From an uncultured Cellvibrionales bacterium (lineage in GTDB: Bacteria; Pseudomonadota; Gammaproteobacteria; Pseudomonadales; Dasaniaceae): DNA of 64,000 nucleotides. The notes below the pieces were generated by a model. It ran no database searches. It worked only from the letters and a program-made list of their open reading frames with translations, and was not told the DNA's origin. Position numbers and translations under genes: made by a program. Below, piece by piece: positions 51,440-60,537 of this stretch. Location of the stretch: NCBI GenBank assembly GCA_913019905.1, contig CAJVZD010000004.1:1-64000 (forward strand). Reading direction: 5' to 3'. Numbering within the stretch: position 1 is the first letter of the stretch; each line of letters opens with the position of its first letter.

Positions 51440-53155
51440 CTACATTCTAGAACGACTTAACTCAATATCGGAATGCTGCCAAGCCGTCTGGAAAAGACCG
51501 GAAACACTTTCAGCCTCTTTGTCCTTGCCCTGCATAATCAACGCTTTATGTAAGCCAAACAAAGACCAACCGTTATTTTGATTCCAACGCAGATCTCGGC
51601 GATAAACACTTTCAGCCTCTGCACCTCTTCCGGCCTCTAATAAAGCGGCCGCCAAATAATGACGCATCGGTTGAGCCCAATCGGGTGGCTCCGTGTAGTT
51701 ATTCATGTCTTCCAATGCAACGCCTTTCTCAAAAGCTTCGATCGCACCATCGATATCACCGTCCGCCTGGAAAATTTCGCCGCTTAGTCCGAGTAAACAA
51801 AGTTTCAATACAGCCGATGCTGGAGTAGCGCCCACTCGATATTTGTCGGAATCTGGAGCATCGGCAATTTCGCGTAATCGCTCAAGCTGCAGACGAGCAC
51901 CTTCCATGTCGCCCGTTGCAATTAACGCGCTGCCTTGAGTATACGCCCATATTCCATCTAAATAGGGTGTACCCGATCTCGCGGGAATGCGATCGATTAG
52001 CTGGTCCCATTTTCCAAATATTTTATTCACTAACCAGGGCGCGGCAACCGTTTTTTGGTTAGCTGCAACGTCGTCACCAAAACCCAACACTCTCTTTTGC
52101 GCCTTTAATGCCGCATCATTTGCGGTTTTATAGTTGCCCTGCACCGTTGCCGCGTACCGAATAAAATCGATGGCGTGTCCCGCATGTATCCTATGCGAAA
52201 GCGGGTAAGTTCCGATGTTGGGCAAAGGATTATCACCCCATAATTTTGCCAGTTTCTGGTCAACCTGTTGTGATCGAATATTATTAGCAATCGCCTTGTC
52301 GAATTGCCCAACGCGGACATATATATGTGCCGGCATATGGACAACGTGCCCCGCAATCGGAACGGTGGCCTCAAGTGCATCCGCTGAACTCAGCGCTTTG
52401 CCAGGTTCCATTGAAGCCTCAAGTAAGTGAATATTCAGGTGTAATACACCCGGGTGCGTTAACTCTTTTTTGACAATTTTTTCCAGTGCATCGGCAACCG
52501 CCTGCGTTTCGTTTTTCGGATTACCTTCGCTGTCCCAATAGTCCCAGCGTCCAATCGACATATAAGCTGCCGCATAAAGGGCTGCGATATCCGGATCTTC
52601 GGGATACTGTCGATTGAGCTCCCGCATTTCCGTAAGATAAGCGCGGTCGCGCGTATTATCGTCTGCGATACTGCCTTCATCATATAAGACAAAAAGCGCT
52701 TTGATTAACTTAGCTTCCAGCTCGGTGGCCCTGTCAATACGCTCCATGGCCTTTGTAATGGCCTTTAAACCTTCACCCTGTGGGTCGTCTGGCATTCGCG
52801 CGTAACGACTGTTCGGGTTGGGGCCCATTGCATGGGCCATTCCCCAATACGGCATCGGGTTTTCTGAGTCAAATACGGCCGCTTGCTGATACGACGCAAT
52901 GGATTCGGGGAAATAAAACCCCCAGGCGAATCGCAAACCCTGGTCAAAAAACTGTTGCGCCTGGGCAGAATCACTCGAAATTTTACGGCTGTATGTGCCA
53001 CTCCCCGGTATCAAAATTGCCCTGGTGGTTGAAGTCACGGCTACATCAGGCATTCCAGGCTCGGTTTTTTTTGCTTTTTCAGTCGCAGGAGAACACGCCC
53101 CCAATATCAGTAGAAGAACAACAGAAACGGTGGAGACAAATATTTTATGGTTCAC
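51440..53155 (-). CDS. TPR-repeat lipoprotein (571 aa)
   Basis: MNHKIFVSTVSVVLLLILGA leads into a lipobox (LGAC), so the protein is a lipoprotein exported by the Sec-Lsp route. Several tetratricopeptide-like helical repeats follow, such as FAWGFYFPESIASYQQAAVF and YPEDPDIAALYAAAYMSIGR. Repeats continue to the C-terminus (DGAIEAFEKGVALEDMNNYT). The start is a GTG at 53153-53155 with AAGGG about 8 bases before. The function is unknown; such proteins often scaffold envelope complexes. It is monocistronic and divergent from the MFS gene. Confidence 0.85.
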   Translation of the reverse strand: MNHKIFVSTVSVVLLLILGACSPATEKAKKTEPGMPDVAVTSTTRAILIPGSGTYSRKISSDSAQAQQFFDQGLRFAWGFYFPESIASYQQAAVFDSENPMPYWGMAHAMGPNPNSRYARMPDDPQGEGLKAITKAMERIDRATELEAKLIKALFVLYDEGSIADDNTRDRAYLTEMRELNRQYPEDPDIAALYAAAYMSIGRWDYWDSEGNPKNETQAVADALEKIVKKELTHPGVLHLNIHLLEASMEPGKALSSADALEATVPIAGHVVHMPAHIYVRVGQFDKAIANNIRSQQVDQKLAKLWGDNPLPNIGTYPLSHRIHAGHAIDFIRYAATVQGNYKTANDAALKAQKRVLGFGDDVAANQKTVAAPWLVNKIFGKWDQLIDRIPARSGTPYLDGIWAYTQGSALIATGDMEGARLQLERLREIADAPDSDKYRVGATPASAVLKLCLLGLSGEIFQADGDIDGAIEAFEKGVALEDMNNYTEPPDWAQPMRHYLAAALLEAGRGAEAESVYRRDLRWNQNNGWSLFGLHKALIMQGKDKEAESVSGLFQTAWQHSDIELSRSRM

Positions 53156-53467
53156 GGGAGCACCCTTTATTTTTAGTTTGAAAGCTATTAATTTGACAGC
53201 TGTTTAATTGGAAGCAACGAATTGTAGAGCAATCAGAACTTCTTGTCCCAATGTATGTGTCAGTGACTGTTAAGCCCTATGGATTCATTGCGAAATTAAT
53301 AATTCGTCATTAACGATTCTAATAGATTGCAAATATGCACGCGGGTGGGTAAATATGGTCCGAGAAATCATAATTGAACTCCCGCTATTAGACTTTCAAA
53401 AAATGCGGCCGGAGCTTGCGGCAATGTTGCCAGGCAATCGCGTAGGTCACGGAATAAAAATAGGGAA
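53156..53467. other. 312-bp divergent intergenic region
   Basis: Between the divergent TPR lipoprotein and MFS genes. No convincing promoter box, operator or RNA gene was recognised; short frames here look like chance. Confidence 0.4.
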
Positions 53468-54748
53468 ATGAAAACCTTGGAACCCCATAACGAGAACACG
53501 AAGCCTTCGGCAACGCGAGAGATTAACGAAAATAGTAATATTTGGGATAACAGTGGGTTCCGATCGTATATTCAAAGTACTGGTTTTTCTGGCATGGCAT
53601 TTTCCATGCACCAGCTGCTCATTAGCTGGTTATTGATCGGCGTTTTACAGTTGAGCGCAGATGATGTGGGCATCTTACAAGCTCTAATGGGGCTTCCTGG
53701 CATAGCGCTTATGTTGTGGGGAGGTGCAAGCGCAGATCGCGCGGATCCCAAACAACTACTGATTCGAGTATACGGGATTGCACCATTGATGCCGCTATTT
53801 TTGATCATTGTGCACCAAAGTATCGGAGTCGCCGTTTGGTCTGTGGCTTTGTGGGGACTTGGAATGAGTATTATTATTTCCTTCTCACAACCCAGCCAGC
53901 AGGCGATATTGAATCAGGTTTCGGGCAATCAAATTCAAAAAGGTGTGTCCGCCGCAACAGCAATCGGTTTTCTCGTGCAAATTACCGGCCTGCTTCTAGC
54001 CGGACAAATGGAAACTTTGGGGCTGACCATCATATTAATTGCCCAGGGAACTTGTTTCGTCCTCGGCGTTTATACAGTCATACATATACGTGTTAAAGCA
54101 ACAAGGGCTGTGCCGTCATCAGGCTCCACTATCGACGCTGTCTCAGCGGGCCTTAAAGTCATCTACCAGCATAAAGATATCTTTCATGTTTTATCGATAA
54201 ATTTTGTTTCCAGTATATTTAACGCCGGCGCTTTCATCACAGTCTTTCCGTTTATCATCAAACGGGTTTACGACGGCGACGCCATGATACTTGCAACAAT
54301 GATGGCCGTGTTTTACGCCGGTGCCACCGCATCAAATCTGCTAATGTACAAGCTAATGCCCTTCGTCCGACCCGGCCGTTTATTCCTCATCATGCAACTT
54401 ACCCGCATGATCATTTTGCTTCTTCTCTGGACAAAGCCCGATTGGTGGTTGCTAATCACGGTGATTTTTGCCTGGGGTGTGAATATGGGATTTACCACAA
54501 CATTGGCAAGAACGATCGTTCAGGAATCTGCGGCTCCAGAGTTTCGTGGCAGGGTAATGTCCGTGTTTACCTTAGGAATGATGGGTAGTGCACCTATTGG
54601 TGCGATAGTGCTTGGCACTATTATCGAGTGGTTTGGGACTCTGAATGCCCTGCTACCAGCCATCGTATTGTCGGTAATCCTGTGTCTTATCGGCATGATA
54701 TTCACCGGACTATGGTCTTACCAGTCTCCGTTGAGTTCTCGGGAATAA
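53468..54748 (+). CDS. MFS transporter, EntS-like exporter family (426 aa)
   Basis: Around twelve membrane segments, with the loop GGASADRADPKQLLIRVY after the second segment, the position of the family's signature motif A. The C-terminal half contains ARTIVQESAAPEFRGRVMSV, the second half-motif of MFS_3-type (enterobactin-exporter-like) transporters. The substrate is unknown. The N-terminal 35 residues are polar, so an internal start is possible; the ATG has AGGG only two bases upstream, an imperfect fit. No siderophore genes adjoin it. The next gene is 190 bases downstream. Confidence 0.85.
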   Translation: MKTLEPHNENTKPSATREINENSNIWDNSGFRSYIQSTGFSGMAFSMHQLLISWLLIGVLQLSADDVGILQALMGLPGIALMLWGGASADRADPKQLLIRVYGIAPLMPLFLIIVHQSIGVAVWSVALWGLGMSIIISFSQPSQQAILNQVSGNQIQKGVSAATAIGFLVQITGLLLAGQMETLGLTIILIAQGTCFVLGVYTVIHIRVKATRAVPSSGSTIDAVSAGLKVIYQHKDIFHVLSINFVSSIFNAGAFITVFPFIIKRVYDGDAMILATMMAVFYAGATASNLLMYKLMPFVRPGRLFLIMQLTRMIILLLLWTKPDWWLLITVIFAWGVNMGFTTTLARTIVQESAAPEFRGRVMSVFTLGMMGSAPIGAIVLGTIIEWFGTLNALLPAIVLSVILCLIGMIFTGLWSYQSPLSSRE

Positions 54749-54938
54749 CTGTGAATCAGGCCAGGAAATATTCAGATATTGCATAGAGTTTCGATTCGCT
54801 AGACAAAACGTCAAAACAAATCTATCTTACCTCTGAATTTATGGCCCTTGGGCTCATCGTCTATAATTACCACTGTCCAAACGGCGACCATTTAATTACG
54901 ATTACAAGGCGCTCTTCACTAAAAAAAAAGGCTAAACT

Positions 54939-55514
54939 ATGCTAACCGTTCCAGATTACGTCAAAAAAGCATTTAAAGATGAGCAGTATGAAGTTATCAA
55001 TATTCCTGCCGGCACTTCTCTTTATAAGCTATCGCAATACCCCATTGTCAATGAAAAGAGAGCGGGAAGTGTCTCGCCGTGGTGGTCTCCCGTGAATCCG
55101 TACCGAGAAGACAAACTAGGCGCTTTGGGCCGATATAGGGAAGCCGAACTAAACGGTATTTCCTTTGAGGCCATGGTCCGGTTTGCATCCGCGGTGCGCG
55201 GGGACTGGAATGGACTGGACAATTACCAAGAAATATCTTTAACCGCTGACGCAGAAGGAATTTGGGGACAATTTCAACCACAACCGTCATTCTCATCACC
55301 CGCCGAGGCGGAAAACAAAGTTAAACAAATGGTAGCCAATATAGAAGCGAAGGCAAAAATCGATCAAAAGGGCCACTATGTTCCGGAAATTTTAGGCGGC
55401 ATCGAAGCCTACCAATTCTGGATTCCGAACTTAAGTAAATCGAAATTAAAATCATCATCGTCAATACCAACCAATGACCAAAAGGGGTTAGCGGTTGCCC
55501 TGGGACTGGCTTAA
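54939..55514 (+). CDS. uncharacterised protein (191 aa), ART-like start
   Basis: I do not recognise the family. An early motif, INIPAGTSLYKLSQYP, followed by SPWWSPVNPY, recalls the first beta-strand of RES/ADP-ribosyltransferase-type toxin folds (G..LYK and a conserved aromatic run), which is only a hint. AAVRG-type FASAVRGDWNGLDNYQEISL and a basic, serine-rich C-terminus (SKSKLKSSSS) follow. No signal peptide is seen. AAGG eight bases before the ATG supports the start. It is followed by two more unknown genes on the same strand, so they may form one system (see findings). Confidence 0.7.
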   Translation: MLTVPDYVKKAFKDEQYEVINIPAGTSLYKLSQYPIVNEKRAGSVSPWWSPVNPYREDKLGALGRYREAELNGISFEAMVRFASAVRGDWNGLDNYQEISLTADAEGIWGQFQPQPSFSSPAEAENKVKQMVANIEAKAKIDQKGHYVPEILGGIEAYQFWIPNLSKSKLKSSSSIPTNDQKGLAVALGLA

Positions 55515-55542
55515 ACCTCAGTAAATCAATCCATATAAACAT

Positions 55543-55566
55543 CGTCGGTAATCTTACAAACCGACG
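55543..55566 (+). terminator. weak hairpin after the 54939 gene
   Basis: Perfect 7-base arms CGTCGGT (55543-55549) and ACCGACG (55560-55566) lie 29 bases after the stop codon. There is no T-run, so termination is uncertain. Confidence 0.35.
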
Positions 55567-55751
55567 CGCAGTTAGTCGAAAGGAAACACACAGTGTTATC
55601 GGTTAGCTGCGACATTACCGCCACATCCCTCACTATTGGCCTATTAATCTATTGACTGATAAGATGCTGTACCGCATTTTAACCCCACCATTAGTGCGGC
55701 CAAAAATAGAAAGCTCGTTAAATAGGCATCGACAGACGTGAGGGTAAGAAA

Positions 55752-56204
55752 ATGGACGAACCGAAGTTATCGCGCTGGCCAATGTTGCGGGATGGAATTA
55801 TTTTTCAGCTGAAACTTGGTTTGGATGCAGGACGGGACTTACTCTTAAGTCCGATCTCTATTTTGTGTTTGATTATCGATGTTATTAGGGGCCACACTAA
55901 AGAGAAGAGCTATTTTCATCGATTGATGGCGTTTGGGCTGAAAACCGACTATTGGATCAATCTTTTCGGCTCACATTCACCATCGGAAAACGAAGATTTA
56001 TCTCCAGAATCAAATGTTGATCATCTATTCGCCCAGGTAGAGCGAGTACTCAAAGAGCAACACAAAAAAGGCGGATTAACCACGCCTGCAAAATCATCCA
56101 CTAACCGTTACGGGGATACACTTGCAAACAAAGAAGAGCTACCCACTGAACAACAGCCGAGCGCTGATCGCGCAGAGTCAGTAGACAGTAGAGAAACGCC
56201 GTAA
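55752..56204 (+). CDS. uncharacterised protein with disordered tail (150 aa)
   Basis: No family recognised. A conserved-looking block (KLGLDAGRDLLLSPISILCL then IIDVIRGHTKEKSYFHRLMA) with a moderately hydrophobic segment near residues 28-42 is followed by a hydrophilic, proline- and serine-rich tail. The block may touch the membrane. GAGGG before the ATG supports the start. It lies downstream of the 54939 gene (237 bases) and upstream of a TM-coiled-coil gene. Confidence 0.65.
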   Translation: MDEPKLSRWPMLRDGIIFQLKLGLDAGRDLLLSPISILCLIIDVIRGHTKEKSYFHRLMAFGLKTDYWINLFGSHSPSENEDLSPESNVDHLFAQVERVLKEQHKKGGLTTPAKSSTNRYGDTLANKEELPTEQQPSADRAESVDSRETP

Positions 56205-56499
56205 TCCCCAAAACTGCCGTCAAATTCCTGTAAGCACTAAATCAGTCTCAAGGTAATGGCTGAATCCAGAGCTCGTGAGTACCTGCGGGTCGAATCGTTT
56301 ATCCAACAAATTCATCCCAAGTCGACTACACTCCTTATAATGTTATACGCTAAGGTCCTGCCAAACTCTATACTTGACAGTATTAATCAGCTAACAGTAG
56401 CATGCGGCCGGTCTTTAGCCCCTGTGACCTTTTCGTAGCTCAAGCCCTAAAGGCTTTAGCGCTGCACTTTTTCTGCCAACTAATTGAATAGACTCAATA

Positions 56500-57255
56500 A
56501 TGAGAAACTCCCAAAAATTAGCACTTTTTCTCAGCTCCCTGGATTGGCGTCTGGTTCTGGCGATGTCGATCACGGTATTCTGGCTCGGTTTCGGCGTTTT
56601 CTATTTAGGTACCTTTATCGGTTGGTCCGAATTTTTCCACCAACCGCTGGAAGCCTTAGGCAGTTTTCTCGAAGGTGCCTTTGCACCTCTGGCATTTCTA
56701 TGGCTAGTTGTCGGTTATTTCCTGCAACAGAAAGAACTTTCAAAAAACACCGAAGCCATCCAAAAACAGCACATTGAAATGGAGAAAAGCGCACGTCACG
56801 CAGAGTTACAAGCGCATAGTATTCAAGCGAGTGCCCTCCATTCACAACAACAGTCGTTCATGCGAATCTACGAAGCGGTAAGAGTTTCACTCGGATCAAT
56901 CGCAGGAATGCTGTTTATCTCCAGCCAAGGCGCAACCGGCAATGGGGTCATTGACTCGGATGAGCTGAACACACTGTGGTCTGACATGGTGCGCACTGAC
57001 CCTGAAACATTTACCCGGCGTTTTTTATTCATAAGCGGCGGGGATGAGCAGGATATGTGCGATTTGTTATATGGTACCGAAATCCGAACCCGTCACACCA
57101 ATAATTTCATCCGTCAGTACGGGAGACTGTTGGAAGGGGCAAAGGCCTGTGACCCCGACGGAATGATTGTTGATGCCATACTCGGCAGCGCCCATGGGCG
57201 TCTTTACAATATTATGATAGAACACTGCGCTATGGCTCATGTTGAGGAAACTTGA
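56500..57255 (+). CDS. membrane protein with coiled-coil segment (251 aa)
   Basis: Two membrane segments (about residues 17-39 and 57-74) are followed by a heptad-like helical stretch (QQKELSKNTEAIQKQHIEME, residues about 75-110) and a cytoplasmic helical domain to the end. I do not recognise the family. The ribosome site is weak. The 295 bases before it show no feature. The gene is followed by a TerB-like gene 124 bases later on the same strand. Confidence 0.7.
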   Translation: MRNSQKLALFLSSLDWRLVLAMSITVFWLGFGVFYLGTFIGWSEFFHQPLEALGSFLEGAFAPLAFLWLVVGYFLQQKELSKNTEAIQKQHIEMEKSARHAELQAHSIQASALHSQQQSFMRIYEAVRVSLGSIAGMLFISSQGATGNGVIDSDELNTLWSDMVRTDPETFTRRFLFISGGDEQDMCDLLYGTEIRTRHTNNFIRQYGRLLEGAKACDPDGMIVDAILGSAHGRLYNIMIEHCAMAHVEET

Positions 57256-57379
57256 ATCTGAATTCGCCTGTACTACCCTGATTAACAGTATTACTTTAAA
57301 ATTGGCCTGTCGCTTGAAGCAAGTCCTTAACAGGGCGTATACTTATCAACATCAACAATAAATTACTAAAGGTACGAAA

Positions 57380-57823
57380 ATGTCTATCAGAAATCTTACA
57401 CATATTAAGAAGTTCTTCGGTCGTGCTGAAAATCCGGAAGAGAAGCGCGAGTTGTACAAAGAAATGTTGTTGATGACGCTTTCCCGAGCAACTCGTGCCG
57501 ATTTGGTAACCAATGACTCTGAAGTCGCCACAGTGCAACGAATATTACTCGACACTATTGGTGAAGAAGTTAGCTCTAAGGACGTGCGTATCGCAGCGTC
57601 GTCAGAACTCTTTGAAACGGCGCCAATCGACAAATATCTCGCTCGGGTAGGGCAGCAAATTGAAACATCGCAACGCCAATCAATTATTAAGGCGCTGGTG
57701 GAAGTCTTCGGTGCCGATGGCAGAGTCACTTCTTCAGAAATCGATTTTTTCAATATGGTCGTTGATGCCTTAAAGCTAACTCCAGCACAAACTGTTGGCC
57801 TTTTCGCTGAAAAGACATCGTAA
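57380..57823 (+). CDS. TerB-like (tellurite-resistance-type) helical protein (147 aa)
   Basis: The sequence MLLMTLSRATRADLVTNDSE and the repeated QRQSIIKALVEVFGADGRVT SSEIDFFNMV pattern (acidic DGxVxxxE-type metal sites) match the TerB/co-chaperone DjlA N-terminal helical fold. TerB proteins bind calcium-like metal ions and act in phage or tellurite stress modules. No TerC/TerD genes are present, so that role is not supported. AAAGG before the ATG supports the start. It closes the group of uncharacterised genes beginning at 54939. Confidence 0.75.
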   Translation: MSIRNLTHIKKFFGRAENPEEKRELYKEMLLMTLSRATRADLVTNDSEVATVQRILLDTIGEEVSSKDVRIAASSELFETAPIDKYLARVGQQIETSQRQSIIKALVEVFGADGRVTSSEIDFFNMVVDALKLTPAQTVGLFAEKTS

Positions 57824-58297
57824 CGTAGAGAAAACCGTCAACCGTGGGGCCAGCTCTGCTGATATGGGCTGCCCTGCTCCGAGTTTTGCGTTTTTGTACC
57901 ATCCTTTGCAGTATCCCGTCCCTCTTCTCTAAATGGGTCATCAATTTCGAAAAACCCACATTTATGCGAATTAAATGGCTAAAACCTGACTGTTTATCCG
58001 ATCGCGCTTGCTTAAAAAGGCAATGCCAAGTCAATCAACATGGGTCAGCCAGCTATCCATCTTAGTCGATACGAATTGTTAGCTTACTATTCCAGTTAGG
58101 CATAACTGAACTCAAAACGCCTAATTTTGGCAGACCTCACGCCTTGACCCACCTTAACGAACAGTTTTTACTGTAGCGTACATAAGGACAGAAATTAGCG
58201 GTAGTGTACCGGTACAGCAACACCCCTGTGCATTTTAAGCAATACCCCGTACGCCTTACTGACGTTATACTACGCCTAGTTATTGAAGGTTTCCTGG
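57824..58297. promoter_or_regulatory. upstream region of the ergothioneine operon
   Basis: The 474-base gap contains a perfect 12-base palindrome TGTACCGGTACA at 58205-58216, 81 bases before the first start codon of the operon, and a TATACT hexamer at 58266-58271 as a possible -10 box. Short frames elsewhere in it are not convincing. Confidence 0.4.
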
Positions 58298-59143
58298 ATG
58301 AATACTGTTATACCTCTCAGCACGATAAACGTTTTCTCGAGAGGGCCATTGCTCGGTAATAAGGCCATCGTCGCTATAAGCGATAACCCTGAGCCTGGTA
58401 GTTTATCGCTTAAACTCATCCGACAAATTAATGAGGCGGCCCTTTGTTTCGTTAGCCCCGATCATGCGGCGAATATTGATGATCGGAGTTATACCGATGG
58501 CGCTGGATACCAAGTTCGCTGCTTTAGCCCCAGCGGCCCAATCAGTTTTTGTGGTCATGGATTGATGGCTGCGGCCCATAAGCTATTTTCTTTGCATCAA
58601 TCTTCATCGATTAGATTGCTAAGTGGGAAACAACAGTTTATTGCCGAAAAGACATCACAGGGAGTTAAACTTTTTTGCCCACGGATAACTACCTTGCTTC
58701 ATCGCGCACCGACCCATATTAAAAGGTGCTTTGACCTAAAGCCCGAACACATTGCGAGTGCTGGGGGAAAACAAGGGTACTGGATATTCAATTTTGCAGA
58801 CGGAACAGACTTAAATAAACTGCGAATAGATCATGCCCGGTTAAAACATTGTGGCAAACGCGCTGTGATTGTGACCAGCCTTTGCGAACAACGGAAAGCC
58901 ACCAAAAACACAATATGTCGAATGCGCTATTTCGCCCCACAATACGGTGCGAGAGAAGATCAAGCAACGGGTTCAGCCTGTGTCATCGTCGCTGATTTCT
59001 GGCAAAAAAAACTCAGAGAAAAAAGCTTCACAATCGTACAACAATCCAAAGATGGCGGATTCATGACAGTCGAATGCAATCACGATACCATTGCCTTAGC
59101 CGGGAATACTCAAACAATAGGCCATAACGAATGGCCACTTTAA
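58298..59143 (+). CDS. PhzF family isomerase/epimerase-like protein (281 aa)
   Basis: The PhzF fold is visible twice, as expected: NVFSRGPLLGNKAIVAISDN and the VRCFSPSGPISFCGHGLMAA region in the first half, and MRYFAPQYGAREDQATGSAC in the second half, matching the PREDPATGSA motif. AAGG nine bases before the ATG at 58298 supports the start; an earlier TTG at 58283 is less likely. The usual catalytic glutamate region reads QINEAALCFVSP. It is the first gene of a four-gene run ending in DUF427 with 31-64 bases between genes. Its substrate is unknown and its link to ergothioneine synthesis is inference. Confidence 0.85.
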   Translation: MNTVIPLSTINVFSRGPLLGNKAIVAISDNPEPGSLSLKLIRQINEAALCFVSPDHAANIDDRSYTDGAGYQVRCFSPSGPISFCGHGLMAAAHKLFSLHQSSSIRLLSGKQQFIAEKTSQGVKLFCPRITTLLHRAPTHIKRCFDLKPEHIASAGGKQGYWIFNFADGTDLNKLRIDHARLKHCGKRAVIVTSLCEQRKATKNTICRMRYFAPQYGAREDQATGSACVIVADFWQKKLREKSFTIVQQSKDGGFMTVECNHDTIALAGNTQTIGHNEWPL

Positions 59144-59198
59144 ACGTCTAATAGTCATCATCAAGTGAGTGAACAGCTCACCAAAAGAGACCCTATGT

Positions 59199-60506
59199 AT
59201 GCCTCAAGAAACAACAAAGCTTCTCATTCAACGCTACCAAACAATCCGAAGCAAAACCGAGGAACTATGCGAGCCACTACAAGCTGAAGACTATATGCTC
59301 CAAGGAATGCCCGATACCAGCCCAGCAAAATGGCACATTGCACACACCAGCTGGTTTTTCGAAACCTTTGTTTTGAAATCCTTTCTGGATGGCTATCAGT
59401 GCTTTCATCCTCAGTATGAAACTCTCTTTAATTCCTACTACAACCATGTAGGGCAACCATTCCTGCGCGCAAACAGAGGTTTGTTGTCCCGCCCCGGCAT
59501 TGAAGAGATCTACCTATACAGACAAAAAATTAATGAAAACATTTTGGCCTTGTTGGATAGACCAAACCACCCTCATTTTCACGAAATCTGTAAACTCATT
59601 GAACTAGGACTAAATCACGAACAACAACATCAGGAACTTCTGCTAACCGACATTAAATACAACTTCTCTTTGAATCCCCTGTTACCCGCCTACAAGGCAA
59701 TGCCAGAACAAGATCACAAGTCCGATAACGCCCGCACCGCAGCTTTGCCTTTGGACTTTATAGAAGTAACAGGCGGACTCATTTCATCTGGACTCGATCC
59801 TCAGTCGTCCTCCTTTTTTTTCGACAACGAAACACCGGATCACAAAGTATTCATCAATGATTTTAGTGTCGCCAATCGACTGACGACAAATGGAGAGTAC
59901 CTGGCATTTATTGAAGATGGCGGTTATGAACGTCATGAACTCTGGCTAGCGGATGCATGGAGCCTGTTACAACAGGAGCATTGGAGCGCACCGCTGTATT
60001 GGCAAATAAGTGCAGGTCGACGGTACGAATTCACACTGTCGGGTTTACAGCCTCTTGATCTGGAGCAACCCGTTACTCACGTAAGCTATTACGAAGCTGA
60101 TGCATACGCTCGCTGGTGCGGCCAGGAACTACTAACGGAATCTCAATGGGAACACCTGGCCTCTTCGCAAGTTATTGCCGGAAATTTTCTCGGCGGCGGG
60201 CAACTGCAGCCAAAAGTAGCACTCCAGAATAATTCATCTAGAATTACTGATAATAACGCAATCAAACAGCTCTTTGGTGATGTATGGGAATGGACACAAA
60301 GCAGTTACAACGCCTATCCCGGATTCCGACCAGCAAAGGGTGCAGTAGGGGAATACAATGGCAAATTCATGTGCAACCAACAAATACTGCGCGGTGGTTC
60401 TTGTGTCAGTGAGCAACAGCATTTGAGGTCAACCTATCGAAATTTCTTTTATCCTTCTGCTCGATGGCAATTTTCAGGCATACGCACGGCGAAGAATCAC
60501 TCGTAA
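59199..60506 (+). CDS. egtB: ergothioneine biosynthesis protein EgtB (sulfoxide synthase)
   Basis: A DinB-like N-terminal domain holds the iron site: H49 in WHIAHTSWFFETF, and H140 and H144 in LNHEQQHQELLLTD, the His-3 facial triad of EgtB. The C-terminal FGE-sulfatase domain has VANRLTTNGEYLAFIEDGGY and LFGDVWEWTQSSYNAYPGFR. EgtB joins hercynine and a thiol (cysteine or gamma-glutamylcysteine) with oxygen. Which donor it uses cannot be read safely. The preferred start is ATG 59199; GTG at 59169 is open in frame. It is followed 31 bases later by egtD, so they are cotranscribed. Confidence 0.93.
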   Translation: MPQETTKLLIQRYQTIRSKTEELCEPLQAEDYMLQGMPDTSPAKWHIAHTSWFFETFVLKSFLDGYQCFHPQYETLFNSYYNHVGQPFLRANRGLLSRPGIEEIYLYRQKINENILALLDRPNHPHFHEICKLIELGLNHEQQHQELLLTDIKYNFSLNPLLPAYKAMPEQDHKSDNARTAALPLDFIEVTGGLISSGLDPQSSSFFFDNETPDHKVFINDFSVANRLTTNGEYLAFIEDGGYERHELWLADAWSLLQQEHWSAPLYWQISAGRRYEFTLSGLQPLDLEQPVTHVSYYEADAYARWCGQELLTESQWEHLASSQVIAGNFLGGGQLQPKVALQNNSSRITDNNAIKQLFGDVWEWTQSSYNAYPGFRPAKGAVGEYNGKFMCNQQILRGGSCVSEQQHLRSTYRNFFYPSARWQFSGIRTAKNHS

Positions 60507-60537
60507 CGAAATTTGAATAACAAATGAGAAAAGACCA

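Noticed and set aside
52780-53181. 133-codon plus-strand frame
   Set aside because: Antisense to the TPR lipoprotein start and without a recognisable domain.
57380-57823. Tellurite-resistance operon
   Set aside because: Only a TerB-like protein is present; no TerA, TerC, TerD or TerZ genes are near, so resistance cannot be claimed.
57750-58034. 94-codon minus-strand frame
   Set aside because: Overlaps the end of the TerB-like gene and the following gap; no family, no ribosome site.
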